Origin: Eumeta japonica
Lineage: Eukaryota > Arthropoda > Insecta > Lepidoptera > Psychidae
DNA: 64,000 nucleotides
Direction: 5' to 3'
NCBI GenBank assembly: GCA_005406025.1
Contig: BGZK01000883.1
Span: 1 to 64,000 of the forward strand
Below, piece after piece: positions 35,701-47,065 of the stretch (positions within the stretch are counted from its first letter, which is position 1; every line of letters begins with the position of its first letter). The notes beneath the pieces were generated by a model. The model did not search any database and had not been told where the DNA came from. It saw only the letters and a list, made by a program, of their open reading frames with translations. The translations under genes and the position numbers were made by a program.

Positions 35701-37914
35701 TAGGCAGACTATAGATTTCCTCATGGTGTAGATCTTTGCGTATCTCTTTTGTTTGACTGACATCTTTTTATGTAAGCTTGTCGGTATCAGATTCTTAAAA
35801 TTTAGATTTTTTTCAATATAATATTTTCTGCAGAAGATATCCAAGCGCGATCCTTGTCGCCGTTTCAAACACATGCATTCGCTCCATAGATTTGTTTTGC
35901 ACGAAAAAATACTAAACAAGAATAGCGTAGAAAGATATCGTCATCCCAGGAAGGAGGCAGGCTGGAGGACTCCAGGTTCGCTTACCAGTTTGCTCTTGCG
36001 CAAAAGCCGATAGGTGTAGTCCAGGGAGATACTTTCTGGAAAAGGTGTGTCCACGACAATTATAATAAATAATAATTGGTTGATTATATACTTTGTAACT
36101 AAAATCTATTTAAAATCACACATGCCGTGCGTCAAAGAACACACTAAGACGCCAGTGTCGGGCCGGATACCGGATCGTTATAGCGAATGTCAACGCGCAC
36201 TGGGCAAGAGTGACGGCCTAGGGGCCCGAGCGCCCTGACTTGTAATCAAAAACATATGTGAAGCTCTGCCTCGATAGGGGGATGATACTAACTCGATAGA
36301 TCTCAGTAAACGACAGTAGACATCTTTCGACAGTTCGTGTCGACCATGTTCTGGTGCCTGTATTGGATAGACCGCGAGCTGGTCTTCCCCGCAGTCTGCG
36401 ATGCCGACGTGCCGGCGTGGATGGTGCACTGCACACACACCAACATCCTATTCGTGGTCGCTTCCGAGGCGCTGTTGCAGTCCAGAAGTGGACCGCTTGA
36501 TGGCAAACTTGAAACGAAAATGAACGCGTGCTGTGCCGTGCTCTATGCTGCCATGTAAGTGTTTCTTATACCCAACGCGCTCGTGAAATGCGAGAAGAAT
36601 ATTAACAATTTTTTTAATTCCTTCTTTCAAAATTAAATTATTCAATGTCCTCTCGTTTTTTTAAAATACGAATAAAAAATTAATTTCTTTTGGGTAGGGA
36701 GACAATACCGATTTCAGCATAATATATGTTTTGTATGGAATAAAAACCTGTCAAGTGCGAGGAAGAATCGAGTACGCTCTGTGTTACGTACTATTTTTTT
36801 TTTAATCTATGCAGAAGGCCAAAGTAAACCAAACCAAAAAATTATCTTAGGCTGCAATTTGAAGCTAACTGCTTGATATAAGTAGGCTACCATAGTACGT
36901 ACCACTAGACCAATACCGCCAAAACCAATTGAAATCACAACCAAATGAAACCAATAAAAATCCTCGGCGAAATTATGAAGCACGTTTTATTTGCATTTCC
37001 TTTTTATAAATATTTTCCTTTCCCAACGGGAACTTCCCTTAAGGTTTTCTCGTGAGCTCTTAGTTAGGTTTTTAAAATTTAAATATTTTTGAATCGCTCC
37101 ATAAAACCAAAAGTACATGAAATTCCATGGAAAATAATAATGTTTATTTATTGCGCCCAATAGATAAATCTGAGCAACCCAGCTAACCTCGGCGGTTTTT
37201 GAGTTTACTGTGGGCATAATTCCCATAGGAAAACTTGCTTATGTTTTTTTCCATACATAAATTTAAATACATAATATACGCATACTAAGTGCTATATGGA
37301 AAATTTACCTGCTACATGCTCTCAGGTTAATTATGTTAAGCAGTGCCATCTGTTGTTGACAACGTTACGTTAATACTACTGGTACCGTAGCATTATATTC
37401 AATTGCATAGTAAGAATGCAATCACCCCAGAACTCTATGAGATGACAACTATATAGATCAAGTTGAAAGCCAAACTGTTTCAAAGTACAAATTTTCATAG
37501 AAATTATTTAGAGTCCTTTCCGAGATATCAGCATATATGTATGCACGCATATGTGTGTGTGTGTGTGTGCTGATAAACATAGTGAATAAATAATTCATTT
37601 GTGTAATACAGGCTTAAATTACTGATTTCAGGTATTACACCATATTCTTAACAACGGGCGATTGGCTGTACCCGGTTTTCGGAATCTTCACCTGGTGGCA
37701 GATCTGCATGTTTCAGGGTCTGGTGTGGTTGTCTATCGACCTCTTCTACAGACTTCAATTCCCTGTTTATCGTTTAATACACGGTTCTGTTAACAACAAA
37801 GAAAAGGTAGCGAACGGTTTACAGAAGACATTATTTAATATTAAAGACGCTATCAACAGTGAACCAAAGAATAAAACCTGTGACATTATTAATGCAGAAG
37901 ATAGAAGTCGTTAG
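32501..37914 (+). CDS. AIG1/ADTRP family membrane protein, copy D (intact)
   Basis: Exons 32501-32770, 35311-35451, 36334-36554 and 37632-37914 join in phase (0, 0, 2) to give 304 residues. It is longer than copy B mainly because of a polar N-terminus of about 45 residues before the first membrane segment (HVLWISHHCFVAY). Core motifs: FWCLYWIDRELVFP, PAWMVHCTHT (second His kept, Asn of NHxxHT replaced by Val), FTWWQIC and LQFPVYRLIHGS. The residue matching the catalytic Thr is Gly (SLQTG), though a Thr sits one place before it. All splice sites are canonical. An AATAAA lies at 38084-38089, about 170 bases past the stop. Expected to be a multipass membrane protein; the hydrolase role is doubtful because of the Thr replacement. 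Confidence 0.85.
32815..32960 (+). repeat. Dispersed repeat fragment
   Basis: aagtaggtcatcaccgccgc, ccatggacactcgcagccat and agccggttttat match the first part of 27415-27660. It starts about 45 bases after the exon 1 donor of copy D. Confidence 0.5.
35311..35451 (+). CDS. Copy D exon 2
   Basis: Acceptor ctggtcttag, donor gtaagt, 141 nt, phase 0. Reads SLQTGYLALALACDAAQWKG, then KYWRDVIFNGLIVPNSM. Confidence 0.87.
36334..36554 (+). CDS. Copy D exon 3, AIG1 core
   Basis: Acceptor tttcgacag, donor gtaagt, 221 nt, identical in length and phase to A and B. Reads FVSTMFWCLYWIDRELVFP, then AWMVHCTHT and EALLQSR. Confidence 0.9.
37551..37569. repeat. (TG)n microsatellite
   Basis: Short TG run about 60 bases before the acceptor of copy D exon 4. 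Confidence 0.8.
37632..37914 (+). CDS. Copy D exon 4 (C-terminal)
   Basis: Acceptor ctgatttcag; one base completes a Met codon. YYTIFLTTGDWLYPVFGIFT and WWQIC lead to LQFPVYRLIHGS and a hydrophilic tail ending at TAG 37912-37914. Confidence 0.88.
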
Positions 37915-38083
37915 TTCTGAAAGTATTAAAGTAATACCAGTCTCTGATCAACACAGCTTCTGATGTCCTACGTGCTGGAATCATCCCAAAGCTCTGGCTA
38001 AGACGTGATGATTAATCAAACAAGAACCTTAATTTGTTTAAGCTCAAAAGCGAACTAAACTGATTAACTAAAAATGAGTTTTA

Positions 38084-38089
38084 AATAAA
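38084..38089 (+). terminator. Candidate poly(A) signal, copy D
   Basis: AATAAA at 38084-38089, the first canonical hexamer downstream of the copy D stop. Confidence 0.5.
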
Positions 38090-41000
38090 ATGGAAACAAA
38101 AGCATAAACTCTACTTTGATCTATCACATGACACGGCATCATGGAGATACAAACATATTTTATTGATATTAATAATTTTATATACAACATTATTTTGAAA
38201 AAATATTGCACGTTGTAATCAAACTCTTTGACTTGATGTAAGCAAAGAACGAACCTCTGCGACTTCAACAGTTTAAATTAGCTAACTGTATTGACTGCTC
38301 CTAAATTTTGTTATATTAAACATTTTAATAACTTTTATTTATATTTATAATATAATTATCTATATAATTATTAAATTTAATATCATTTTAATAAAAACAT
38401 ATTAACAAGAATTAAGCTAATAATAACAATTGAAAGGTATACACAAAAAAGGTGATGAATAGAAATGTTTAAAAAAAATAGAGCGCTTAGCTTCATATTT
38501 CTATGGGTTTCGTAATATTTTGCTGTGATTTTGTAACAGAAAACAATTTTACAAAATCTTATTGATGCGTCGGATTTTTTCATATGTATTTCATATATTT
38601 AGATTCTCCAGCGATGAATTCTATATCACAGGAAAGTTTCAAGAGAAAAATTGTAACTTTTATGCGGGATAAAATCAAAAATTTTAGTTGAGCGTTATAT
38701 CGGATGTCGGTACTAAAAAATCAATAAGTCATGATAGAGTTTTATAGCCTAGCCAGGAGTCTAGATCACATCAGAAAGACCATGCTCGATATAAACATGA
38801 AGGAAATCATTGTTTGTCCAAAACAGGCGGAACCCTTTTTAGCTTGTTATTGACTAAAACAATCGCTCATAAACATATTACGTGTTATTTGCATAATAAC
38901 TTGATATATTCGAGTACTGGCTATGTGAATTTGAATACTTCTGGTTTGGCAACTAATTTAAAATTCAAATTATAAATGCCGAAACTGAACGGGCGGACCA
39001 TAGATTTATGTGAATGTTATAGATTTTATATAATAGACTACATAATCTCAGGTGGCGACTTGAAGAATTCAATTTTTTTAGTTCGTTAATATTATAATGT
39101 ACTTTCTATTTCATTTTAATTTACTTCACTTAAATTTTGTTTAAAGTTTATAAGGTAACATTAAGGTAAATTACGTACGGTTACCCAGAATAATTATTGT
39201 CTAAATTGTCACACAACGCCGATTTGTAAATATGGTTTTGGTCATAAGGGCATGTTATTAATTTTATATAATATTTTAAAAAATTTAAAATACTATATAA
39301 ATCCTCATCTCAGTCCCATCTAGCGTACATGTGAAACATCAAAATTATGATTACTACTAAGTTTCTAATTGGGATATGTTGAATTTCAGCATAATTAGAT
39401 AACTTCATCAAGTTCTTTATATATAGTTTAAAAAAAATTGGGCTTTCCTATAGTAGTAGTAGATTTGCATTCATTGTGAGATAATTTATACATATTCCTG
39501 ATTTTTTTATTACTTTGTAATTTATCCTTATTGTAACATAAAGTTTTAATAGTTTTGTCGGTTTTAAAGATAAGATGAGTATTAGTTTTTTTTTTTAAGT
39601 TGATCTGATAGCGTAGCATAATATGTCGAACAAGTTACTTGGTTAATTTTGTATTCCACTTGTATTGGGTAATTACAATTACTTGAAACACATTTTTAGT
39701 TTTTTATTAATGACTCCATTAATGAATTTTTTAGTATATTCATTTGTTAATGCTACATTATAAATAATATTTAAGTCTAGGGAGTAGTTATGATAATTAA
39801 GGGAAGTAGTGAATAAGTGATGCATCACATGTTTGTAACTGTCAATTTCCTTTGTCATGAATGACTTTTCTATATTTCTGAAGTTTATGTTTATTGGTAA
39901 TTATTTTTACGGAGAATCCCCATAAAATCAATTCAAGAAGTTCGAGACAAACTCGTGAAAGGAATAAATAATTTATTAAGTCAATTGGAAGTAACTTTTA
40001 TATGGATACCAAGCAACGTAAATTTCAATCAGACGTAAAAGAATGTTTATAAATATAATGCCTTTTGACTGTAAATTAGTATTTACAATTAGCTTTTCTC
40101 TGACTGGCATTAGAACCGACATAAAACCAAAATTATAACCTATTTATATTTTTTAGTTGAATTGAAAAAAAGAGCACAGAGAAATTACAAATGACTCCAG
40201 ACAAAGCAGACGGTTACGGATAGTAAGTATATATTATTATATATCATAAACGTACTTGTATTGTACTTAATTTTATTATAAAATCTTGTTACAATCTTTA
40301 CAAACGCAGAGATCGTCTATTCAATAGTTTCGGAGCTGTTGCTGTGCATAGGAAAATAGGTTTTTTTAATATAACTCAGCCACCGTACGTCCGATTGGCC
40401 TCCAAAAAATGCTTAAAAATTAGTACTAAAATTAACTAACTAATCTCAATTTGTACGATTTTTAAAAATGTCTGTCTGTCTGTATGTCCTTTTATAACCC
40501 AAGAATGGCTTTAGCGACCGTAATGAATATACTATTAGAACATATGATAGCAAAAATGATAGGCACTGTGTTATTTCTATACACTGCATGATAATCATAA
40601 AAGATATGCGTGTGTATGTGTGCGCAATTTGCTTTTTGTCGGAGTTACGGTGGGTTGAACATTGTATGAAACTTTTTATGAGGCGAAGCTCGACTCTGAA
40701 AAATGGTGAAATGTGTGTTTCACAATTGGATAGGGAAGTGAGGTTGTGTAATGTTAAAAATGGAAACTTATTTTGTTGGTTTTTATTTGCGTGCTTAAAC
40801 CATTCATACTATTATTGCAAAACTGGCTATATCTTGCACTCTCGAACGGGAGGATTTCTGTAAAAGAAAACAAACATTCTTCGAGCCGAGACCCACTAGA
40901 GTTAAGATTATGTACGAAATCGGAGTAGAAAGTAGTATATACATTATGAATACTCATTATAACACGTATACTGAAGCGGATCCTTACAAAAAAATGGCAA

Positions 41001-43409
41001 AAAAAAAATGTACTACATCTATTTTGAGTTCATAGAGACACAGCGTAATTAGTTACTTTGGATGCGTTTGCGCCGCGAATAAGATAATCAGAAAAAAGGT
41101 CTTGTTTCGGAAGAATAGAAAAAAGCTAATGAAAAAAATATATGTAATTCTATAGCAATATAGAAAGAAGGTAATTAAAAAAATATATGTAAATATCATC
41201 TTCGTTAGGTGTTAGGTTAAAAATATATGTAGGTGATTTTCGTTAGCTATGTAAGCGGAGCCTTTTTGGTACCACGGACCAAAGACTCTGTAAAAAATAA
41301 ACCAAACGGGCGGTAGCGATATAAACTATATTTGTTCGTTTACTTCTCAATATAATATAATAATATATGCGCGTGACATCGCTACGATAATAATTAAACC
41401 ACATTACCTTCCTGTTGATTACTCTCAGCGTCCACGCCTCTTTTCCTAGTACAGAGGTGGCTATCAATCTACTTTTGCTTAGCGGATTGAATAATGTTTT
41501 ATTATTTTGAAATTCGCAAACAGGCCTAACCTTTGCGCTACTCAGCACTGAAGTCGGACACCTCATGAGCGAACTCTTGCATCGCCCTACCCCTTCGATA
41601 AAAAATTAAATCAAATGAAACCGAGTATATTTCATTTGCTCACGGACCCTGTAGTGACTGAGACTGTACGAGATCTTATGCCCTAAGTATAAGTGAATTG
41701 CAATACGAGTGGTGTGTTATGATTACATCAGGTCCGTTGGAACGGTTTTCAATTTACGACTTCATTTACTTACAAGTGGTTATACGTTCGTTATTCATGT
41801 GTGAGCACGCGCAGCCAAGCTGCCGAGATGTACTCACCTGTGAAAATCACTTCAAAAGACAGATAGATAGACCAAACGAAAAGACCAGGGACGTTACTGA
41901 TTATTAAAAAGAATCGACTTACAAACTTTAAATTAAATTTAAAAAATCAATGTTTAAATAACTGGACACCTTGAAGGCTGACAAGCTGCCAGAAGATGTC
42001 GGCCGCCGATGGGCCAGCCCCGTTCCGGCGCCGCTCTGCCCTCTTGCCTTCTCAGCACATGGAATTGTGAGTTATATGAGGGGCGAATCCTCATCGTATA
42101 CCATCGACTGGCGTTCTCGATTCAGTTCATGTCAGAAAGCGAACCGCACGGATGTACCGTGGCACAACTCTACGAGCATAGTTGCTTCCCTTCACGGACT
42201 AAATCTCCCTTTTGCACCTACTTCAATTTCGTCACAGTAACTTTAATAATTTTAAAATGGGTCACGGTGAACATTCATCGTCTTTGAGTTTTTCTACCGT
42301 GGCTTCAGATATTGAGCGCGGCGCGAGACAATTAAATTTTCCATTGCATATCTGATGTTTTCACAGTACTTTGTAGTCAAGTTATAACTTATATAGTTAT
42401 AAGGGGTTTGAAAAATAAAATGAAATAAAAATTCAACGCTCAACTAATATACTTCAATACGGTATATTATCATGTAGCTCAAAGCGCAAGTGATTTTTAT
42501 TAATTCGTCAACACAGAACGTACTTTGACAGCACTGCTCTGATACGTTACTATAAACCAAACTTAAGTTACGGTATTAATTAGCAACAGATCTTAAAACT
42601 GTACTGGAAACAGCATATTAATACGATTCTAGGTCTTCAAAGTTTGTTCTTCTGTCACAGCCAATTTACTCCAAATTTAATTGACCGATTAAGAAAAAAA
42701 ATTGATGTCCATATCGATTTCTGTGACACAAATGTGGAACATAGATAAATGAGTTAATTTTGGAGGACAAATTATAAAACTAAAAAAAAGCTTTCAAAAC
42801 TACCTGTAACATCTTCAATGAGAAGGCTTGTGAGATTGTTAAAAATTTTTATAATTTAAAAATAAATAGTCTTATTTAAGAAAACAGATCGTTCCCCCTC
42901 GCTTTCACAACTGCTGAGTCTAAAACTCTATTCTGCTGGTTCCAAAATAACAATGTAAGTATCTCAATATTGTGCATACAAACTACGTTCACAGTTAGTT
43001 TTCTCATAACTACATCAATATGTGTTATATATTAATTTAATGTTATATATTAATATTAAAAACGATTAAACTGTATATTAAACAATACAATTTTAAATAA
43101 TACAGAGAGAGGTGGTGCTTCTGGCCAAATGACCACAGAAGCGGTAGGCGGGACTGGCCAAGGCACGTCGCTCAGACATACAGCCCCGCGTCTTGGTGGT
43201 AACTTGTCACATTTTTAGTAACAATGATATTATTAGAAAGTATTTCATATTAACCATAATTCAACTGTCCAAAGTGGACAGTTGAATTTGAACTTACAAG
43301 TTCCTACGTAAGTGATAGTGAACGCAAACGAAAGAGCTAAGGTGTTGCTATTCACTATCTCCATATACATGAAAAACATGTCAAAGTTTTTCTTCGACAT
43401 ACTAAGTAC
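38090..43409. other. Gene desert with repeats
   Basis: AT-rich sequence in which I could support no gene on either strand. Notable content: a repeat-like block at 40310-40560 (gtctgtctgtctgtatgtcc), repeated atatatgta motifs at 41130-41235, a GC-rich block at 41960-42240 with overlapping open frames but no recognisable protein, and a perfect hairpin at 43260-43286. Confidence 0.5.
43260..43286. repeat. Perfect 11-bp hairpin
   Basis: TTCAACTGTCC, spacer AAAGT, then GGACAGTTGAA. No T-run follows and no gene neighbours it, so no regulatory role is claimed. Confidence 0.6.
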
Positions 43410-44223
43410 CAGTGACGGATTTACCAGCAGGCTGAGTAGGCTAAAGCCTGGGGTGGTCAATTTTGAGGGTCGGCAAATTGCGCTCTTAATTTTATTTTTG
43501 TTGCTGTTTACAGAATTAACGAAATATATATTGTACATACATAAAATACGATTTTAGGAAATTTGACAGAAATTTAACAAAATTAATATATAGTCTTAAA
43601 TATAGTGCTAAATAATAAATACTTCAACGACTCTACATGAAAAATTGTTAAACGCTTTGTAAAATTTACTTTAATGATCATAAATTTTTAGAATATCGCA
43701 ATAGCGATTCGGTATTATAATTGAAATTTACTCATTTTTCCATATTTTCTCTTTACTGATAATTATTATAATTTTTTCTCGTTATTCCTCAATATTATGA
43801 AATTCGCTTACACAATTCAATTTTCATGTAATATTGGTGGTCCTATCAGAATTATTGAATTAAATTTTTTTTTTTTCATGCGTAAATAATACTGGCGATA
43901 ATAGATGATTTTTTATAAAAGAAAAACTAATTCAATATCTCATAAAGATATAGTATTTTGATTTAAATTAATTGAATCACTGATTTTTGGACGACTGCAA
44001 TTTCACAAAAAAAATCCTCAAGGATCTGACACGGTACCTTAGTTCTCAGTGGTGCTAACCGTACGTGAAAGATTGATATGACGAGGGTGGTGGGGCACAA
44101 ATTATAAAGTTGGAATTTTATTGGTAGAAAATGTAATTTACATGATTGTGTGCTAAGTATCAAAATTCAGGGGCGGCAAAAATTGATTATCCTACAGGCG
44201 GTAAATCTGTAAACCCGCCACTG
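43410..44223. mobile_element. hAT-like non-autonomous DNA element (MITE)
   Basis: The left end CAGTGACGGATTTACC (43410-43425) matches the inverted right end, CAGTGGCGGGTTTACAGATT read from 44223. CAGTGGCGG-type ends are typical of hAT elements. The 8 bases on each side are ctaagtac and ctaagcct, which share the first five and suggest a decayed 8-bp target duplication. The 814-bp element is AT-rich inside and shows no transposase. Subterminal blocks tgaagcc-like and ggcggcaaa (44172) are also typical of this kind of element. Confidence 0.65.
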
Positions 44224-44577
44224 CTAAGCCTATATTTAATATGATGTTGAAAAGGTAAATAAATAAAAAGCGAATGTACATATTTATGTATAAATTTTTA
44301 CATATTTTTTTTAGAAAATTTTCTTACAACTATTTTTACACATCAGCTTATAAATCAGTTCATAGACAGCGATAACCTTTGAAAAATTCTTTTACGAATT
44401 TATTTTACAATAAAATCTTAATAGTTATTTATTTAGATAAGTAAATTCAGTTAATTATTTTATAAATTCTTACAGACATATTGGCAGTGACATATAGTAT
44501 ATATATAGTAAAACAATTAGATATCTTCTTTAGTAACTGACAGCCTTTTAAAGAGAAATAAACAAGAAATAGTCTTA
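44224..44577. other. AT-rich spacer
   Basis: Between the hAT-like element and the candidate poly(A) site. Low complexity, no feature recognised. Confidence 0.5.
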
Positions 44578-44583
44578 TTTATT
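44578..44583 (-). terminator. Candidate poly(A) signal of the chitin-binding gene
   Basis: tttatt on the + strand is AATAAA on the minus strand, 187 bases past the stop codon at 44770. Confidence 0.5.
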
Positions 44584-44769
44584 TTTTAATAATCATAAAT
44601 TTTTGTATCGCAGAAATTGTCTAATATTATGCATGCAATATCTTAAATATGCAATTCTGATTACGCCCTCAATACTTTGCCCTTCGAACTTCCGACAACT
44701 GTTTCGATCATTGCTATTCCAAGTTCAATCTAACATCTCTCAAAGGTTACCGAAGTCATCGCAACATCC

Positions 44770-47065
44770 TCAAAACACGAAGTCTCCTAACGGTACTTGT
44801 CTGTATACTATCGTCCGTGTTGGCCTAGGGACACTCTCTTCTTGGGCGAATATTGGCCTCGACAGCCTTTGGGCTCCGTCATCTTGGTGGTCGAGCCCTG
44901 CATTCAATCTCGAATTGGGTTGGATGAAATAAGACTGGGGAGTTCTGATGCTCACCCCGATGATGTGGTTGGGTCTTTTTCTGAAAGGCGAAACGTCCGA
45001 CGCCGAAAACTGAGAATCGAAGTTGAAGTTGTTCCTGAATCTGGAGGAACCGAAATCTCTGTCCGACTGCAGCAGGAATCCGCTCGGTGTGTTTCTGGGG
45101 GGGTTACGTAGAGTCGGCGTTAAAGCTTCGTTCAGAGTTAAGTCGTAGTCGTTTTCGATGGAGTCCGCTAAATTTTGTTTAATGGAAATATTTTCCGGGA
45201 ACAAGGGTCTACCGGTTGCTGTATAGGGTTTCGATATTTCCGGGTTCGGTTGTGGTTTAACATAGGGTTTTTGTTGGATTTGGATTTGTCGATTTTGTTG
45301 GCCGGATATCAAGCGAGGATTAAAAATATCTTCTAATTTGGTTCTATAATTTCCCGGGCCTTCTGTTGTATCTAGTTTCCCTTTGATCGCTTCATAGTTT
45401 TGCTTATATATTTTGAAAACTTTATCGGCTAGTTCTTTAGAATGTTCATCGTTGTTCAGCTGTAGTATGGTCGTCAGTTCCGGTTGTTCAGTTGGCGTGG
45501 TAGTTTCTTGGAGAGGTTTGTTGGTTTTTAGTTCTTCAGATATAGATTCTTTCACCGTTGGTATTACAGCTTGTGACTGATTTCTTTTAGCATCGTATTC
45601 TACAACATCTTCTTCGTCGTAATACTCATATTCGTCGTCAGTTGAACTTTCTGGGTTGCTTGTTGTTGTGGTTTTAGCAGTGGTTGTAATAGGTTTTTCG
45701 GTAGTTGTAGTAGTCGTGGTTGTGGTCGTAGTGGTAGTCGTTTTAGGTGTCTGTGTTGTTGTCGTTGTTGCACTTAAATTCTTTCCGGCTACGGGTTGAA
45801 GTCCCCTTGGCAAGTAAGGACTCCCCCCTCTACTCGGTAAAAAAGGACGCTTGACTACTTTTATGTTAGTCCTTACATCTTTTATTCTCGTCGGAATATC
45901 TTTAGCTGGTGCAGAAGGATACGTTTCTTCTAAATTAATTCTAGAAGGATTTGTTGGTAGTTCTCTCCTTTTATCTTTGTGTACTGTTTCAATTTCGTAA
46001 TCGTCTTCGTATTCTACTTCATCAACTACGCTAGATTTCAAAGGTGAAGTTTGACGAGTTTGTTGATTCGACTGTTTTTGAGGTTTCAAGGGCAGTTCAT
46101 CATAATAATCTTCATATTCTGTCGGTTTTCTGAGAGGTGCAGAATTTTTAGTATTTACATTTGGATTCGGTCTGGAAGGTCTAAATTTTTCTCTTTCTAA
46201 AGATTCTGATTTAGGTTTTTGTTGAATGGCACTAGTTTTCGCAGAAGGCATTGGCTTACTCGTGTCTTCTTCATCATAATCATCGTAATAATCATCTGAT
46301 GACAATACTTTCGATGCTGCTGTAGTTGTTATGATTTGATATTCATATTTATCTTTCTCTGTGGCCGGTACTGGTCTCTTAATTTTAGGAGGTACTCTAG
46401 GTTGACTGAAGAGACTGTGACCGCTAGGCTTAACTAAAAGACCACCTTCCGGAGCAGTAGGTTCAGATTTGCTTTTTACATTTGAATTATCTTCGTCATT
46501 TTCATATCGAGGTCTTTCGGGTCTTTCTGGCTTACTATATGGCCTGCGTTCTGTATCTTCTCTGTTACGGTACGGCCTATCGTCTCTAAATCTTCTATTA
46601 TCATCTCGTACCCTAGAGTCGTCTCTAGGTTTAAAACTAGGTTTTTCTTCTCTTCTATTGTCATCTCTGGTTCGTGTGTTTTCATCTCTTAATCTCGGAC
46701 CTTCCAACCTTTTCCCTTCTATTGGTCTTTCCTCTCTGAGTTTTGGACCGTCTCTCGATTTGATAACGTCCCTCTTAATAGTAGATTCGTCGTCATTACT
46801 TTTTCTTTGTTCATCTCTGAACCGTCTTTCATATTTTGGTTCTTCAGAAGATGTATCTTCCTCCCGGGAGCGAAATGGTCTTCTTTCCCGTGGTCTATTT
46901 TGGTAGGGTCTCCTTTCGTCTTGATCAACGTCGTAAGGCCTTCTTGATTCTGGATAGTATCGGTCAGGTCTTTTGCCACCAGCTCGTGGCCTATCATAAG
47001 AACGACGTTCTTCATATTCTTCTTCGAGTGGTTCGTCTCGTGGTCTCATCGGACGACGATCGTAT
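44770..47065 (-). CDS. Exon 7, long disordered tail
   Basis: Acceptor aaatttcag, then a 764-residue open frame to TAA at 44770. Rich in Arg, Asp, Pro and Thr, with acidic Tyr clusters and no cysteine-rich domain. The long + strand frame at 46469-46906 is its antisense shadow. Confidence 0.93.

Noticed and set aside
41971..42287. Overlapping + strand frames in a GC-rich block
   Set aside because: Two frames stay open because of base composition; no motif recognised, more likely repeat-derived.
46469..46906. Long + strand Ser/Leu-rich open frame
   Set aside because: It is the exact antisense of the Arg/Asp-rich exon 7; such codon pairs automatically give Ser/Leu-rich shadows.
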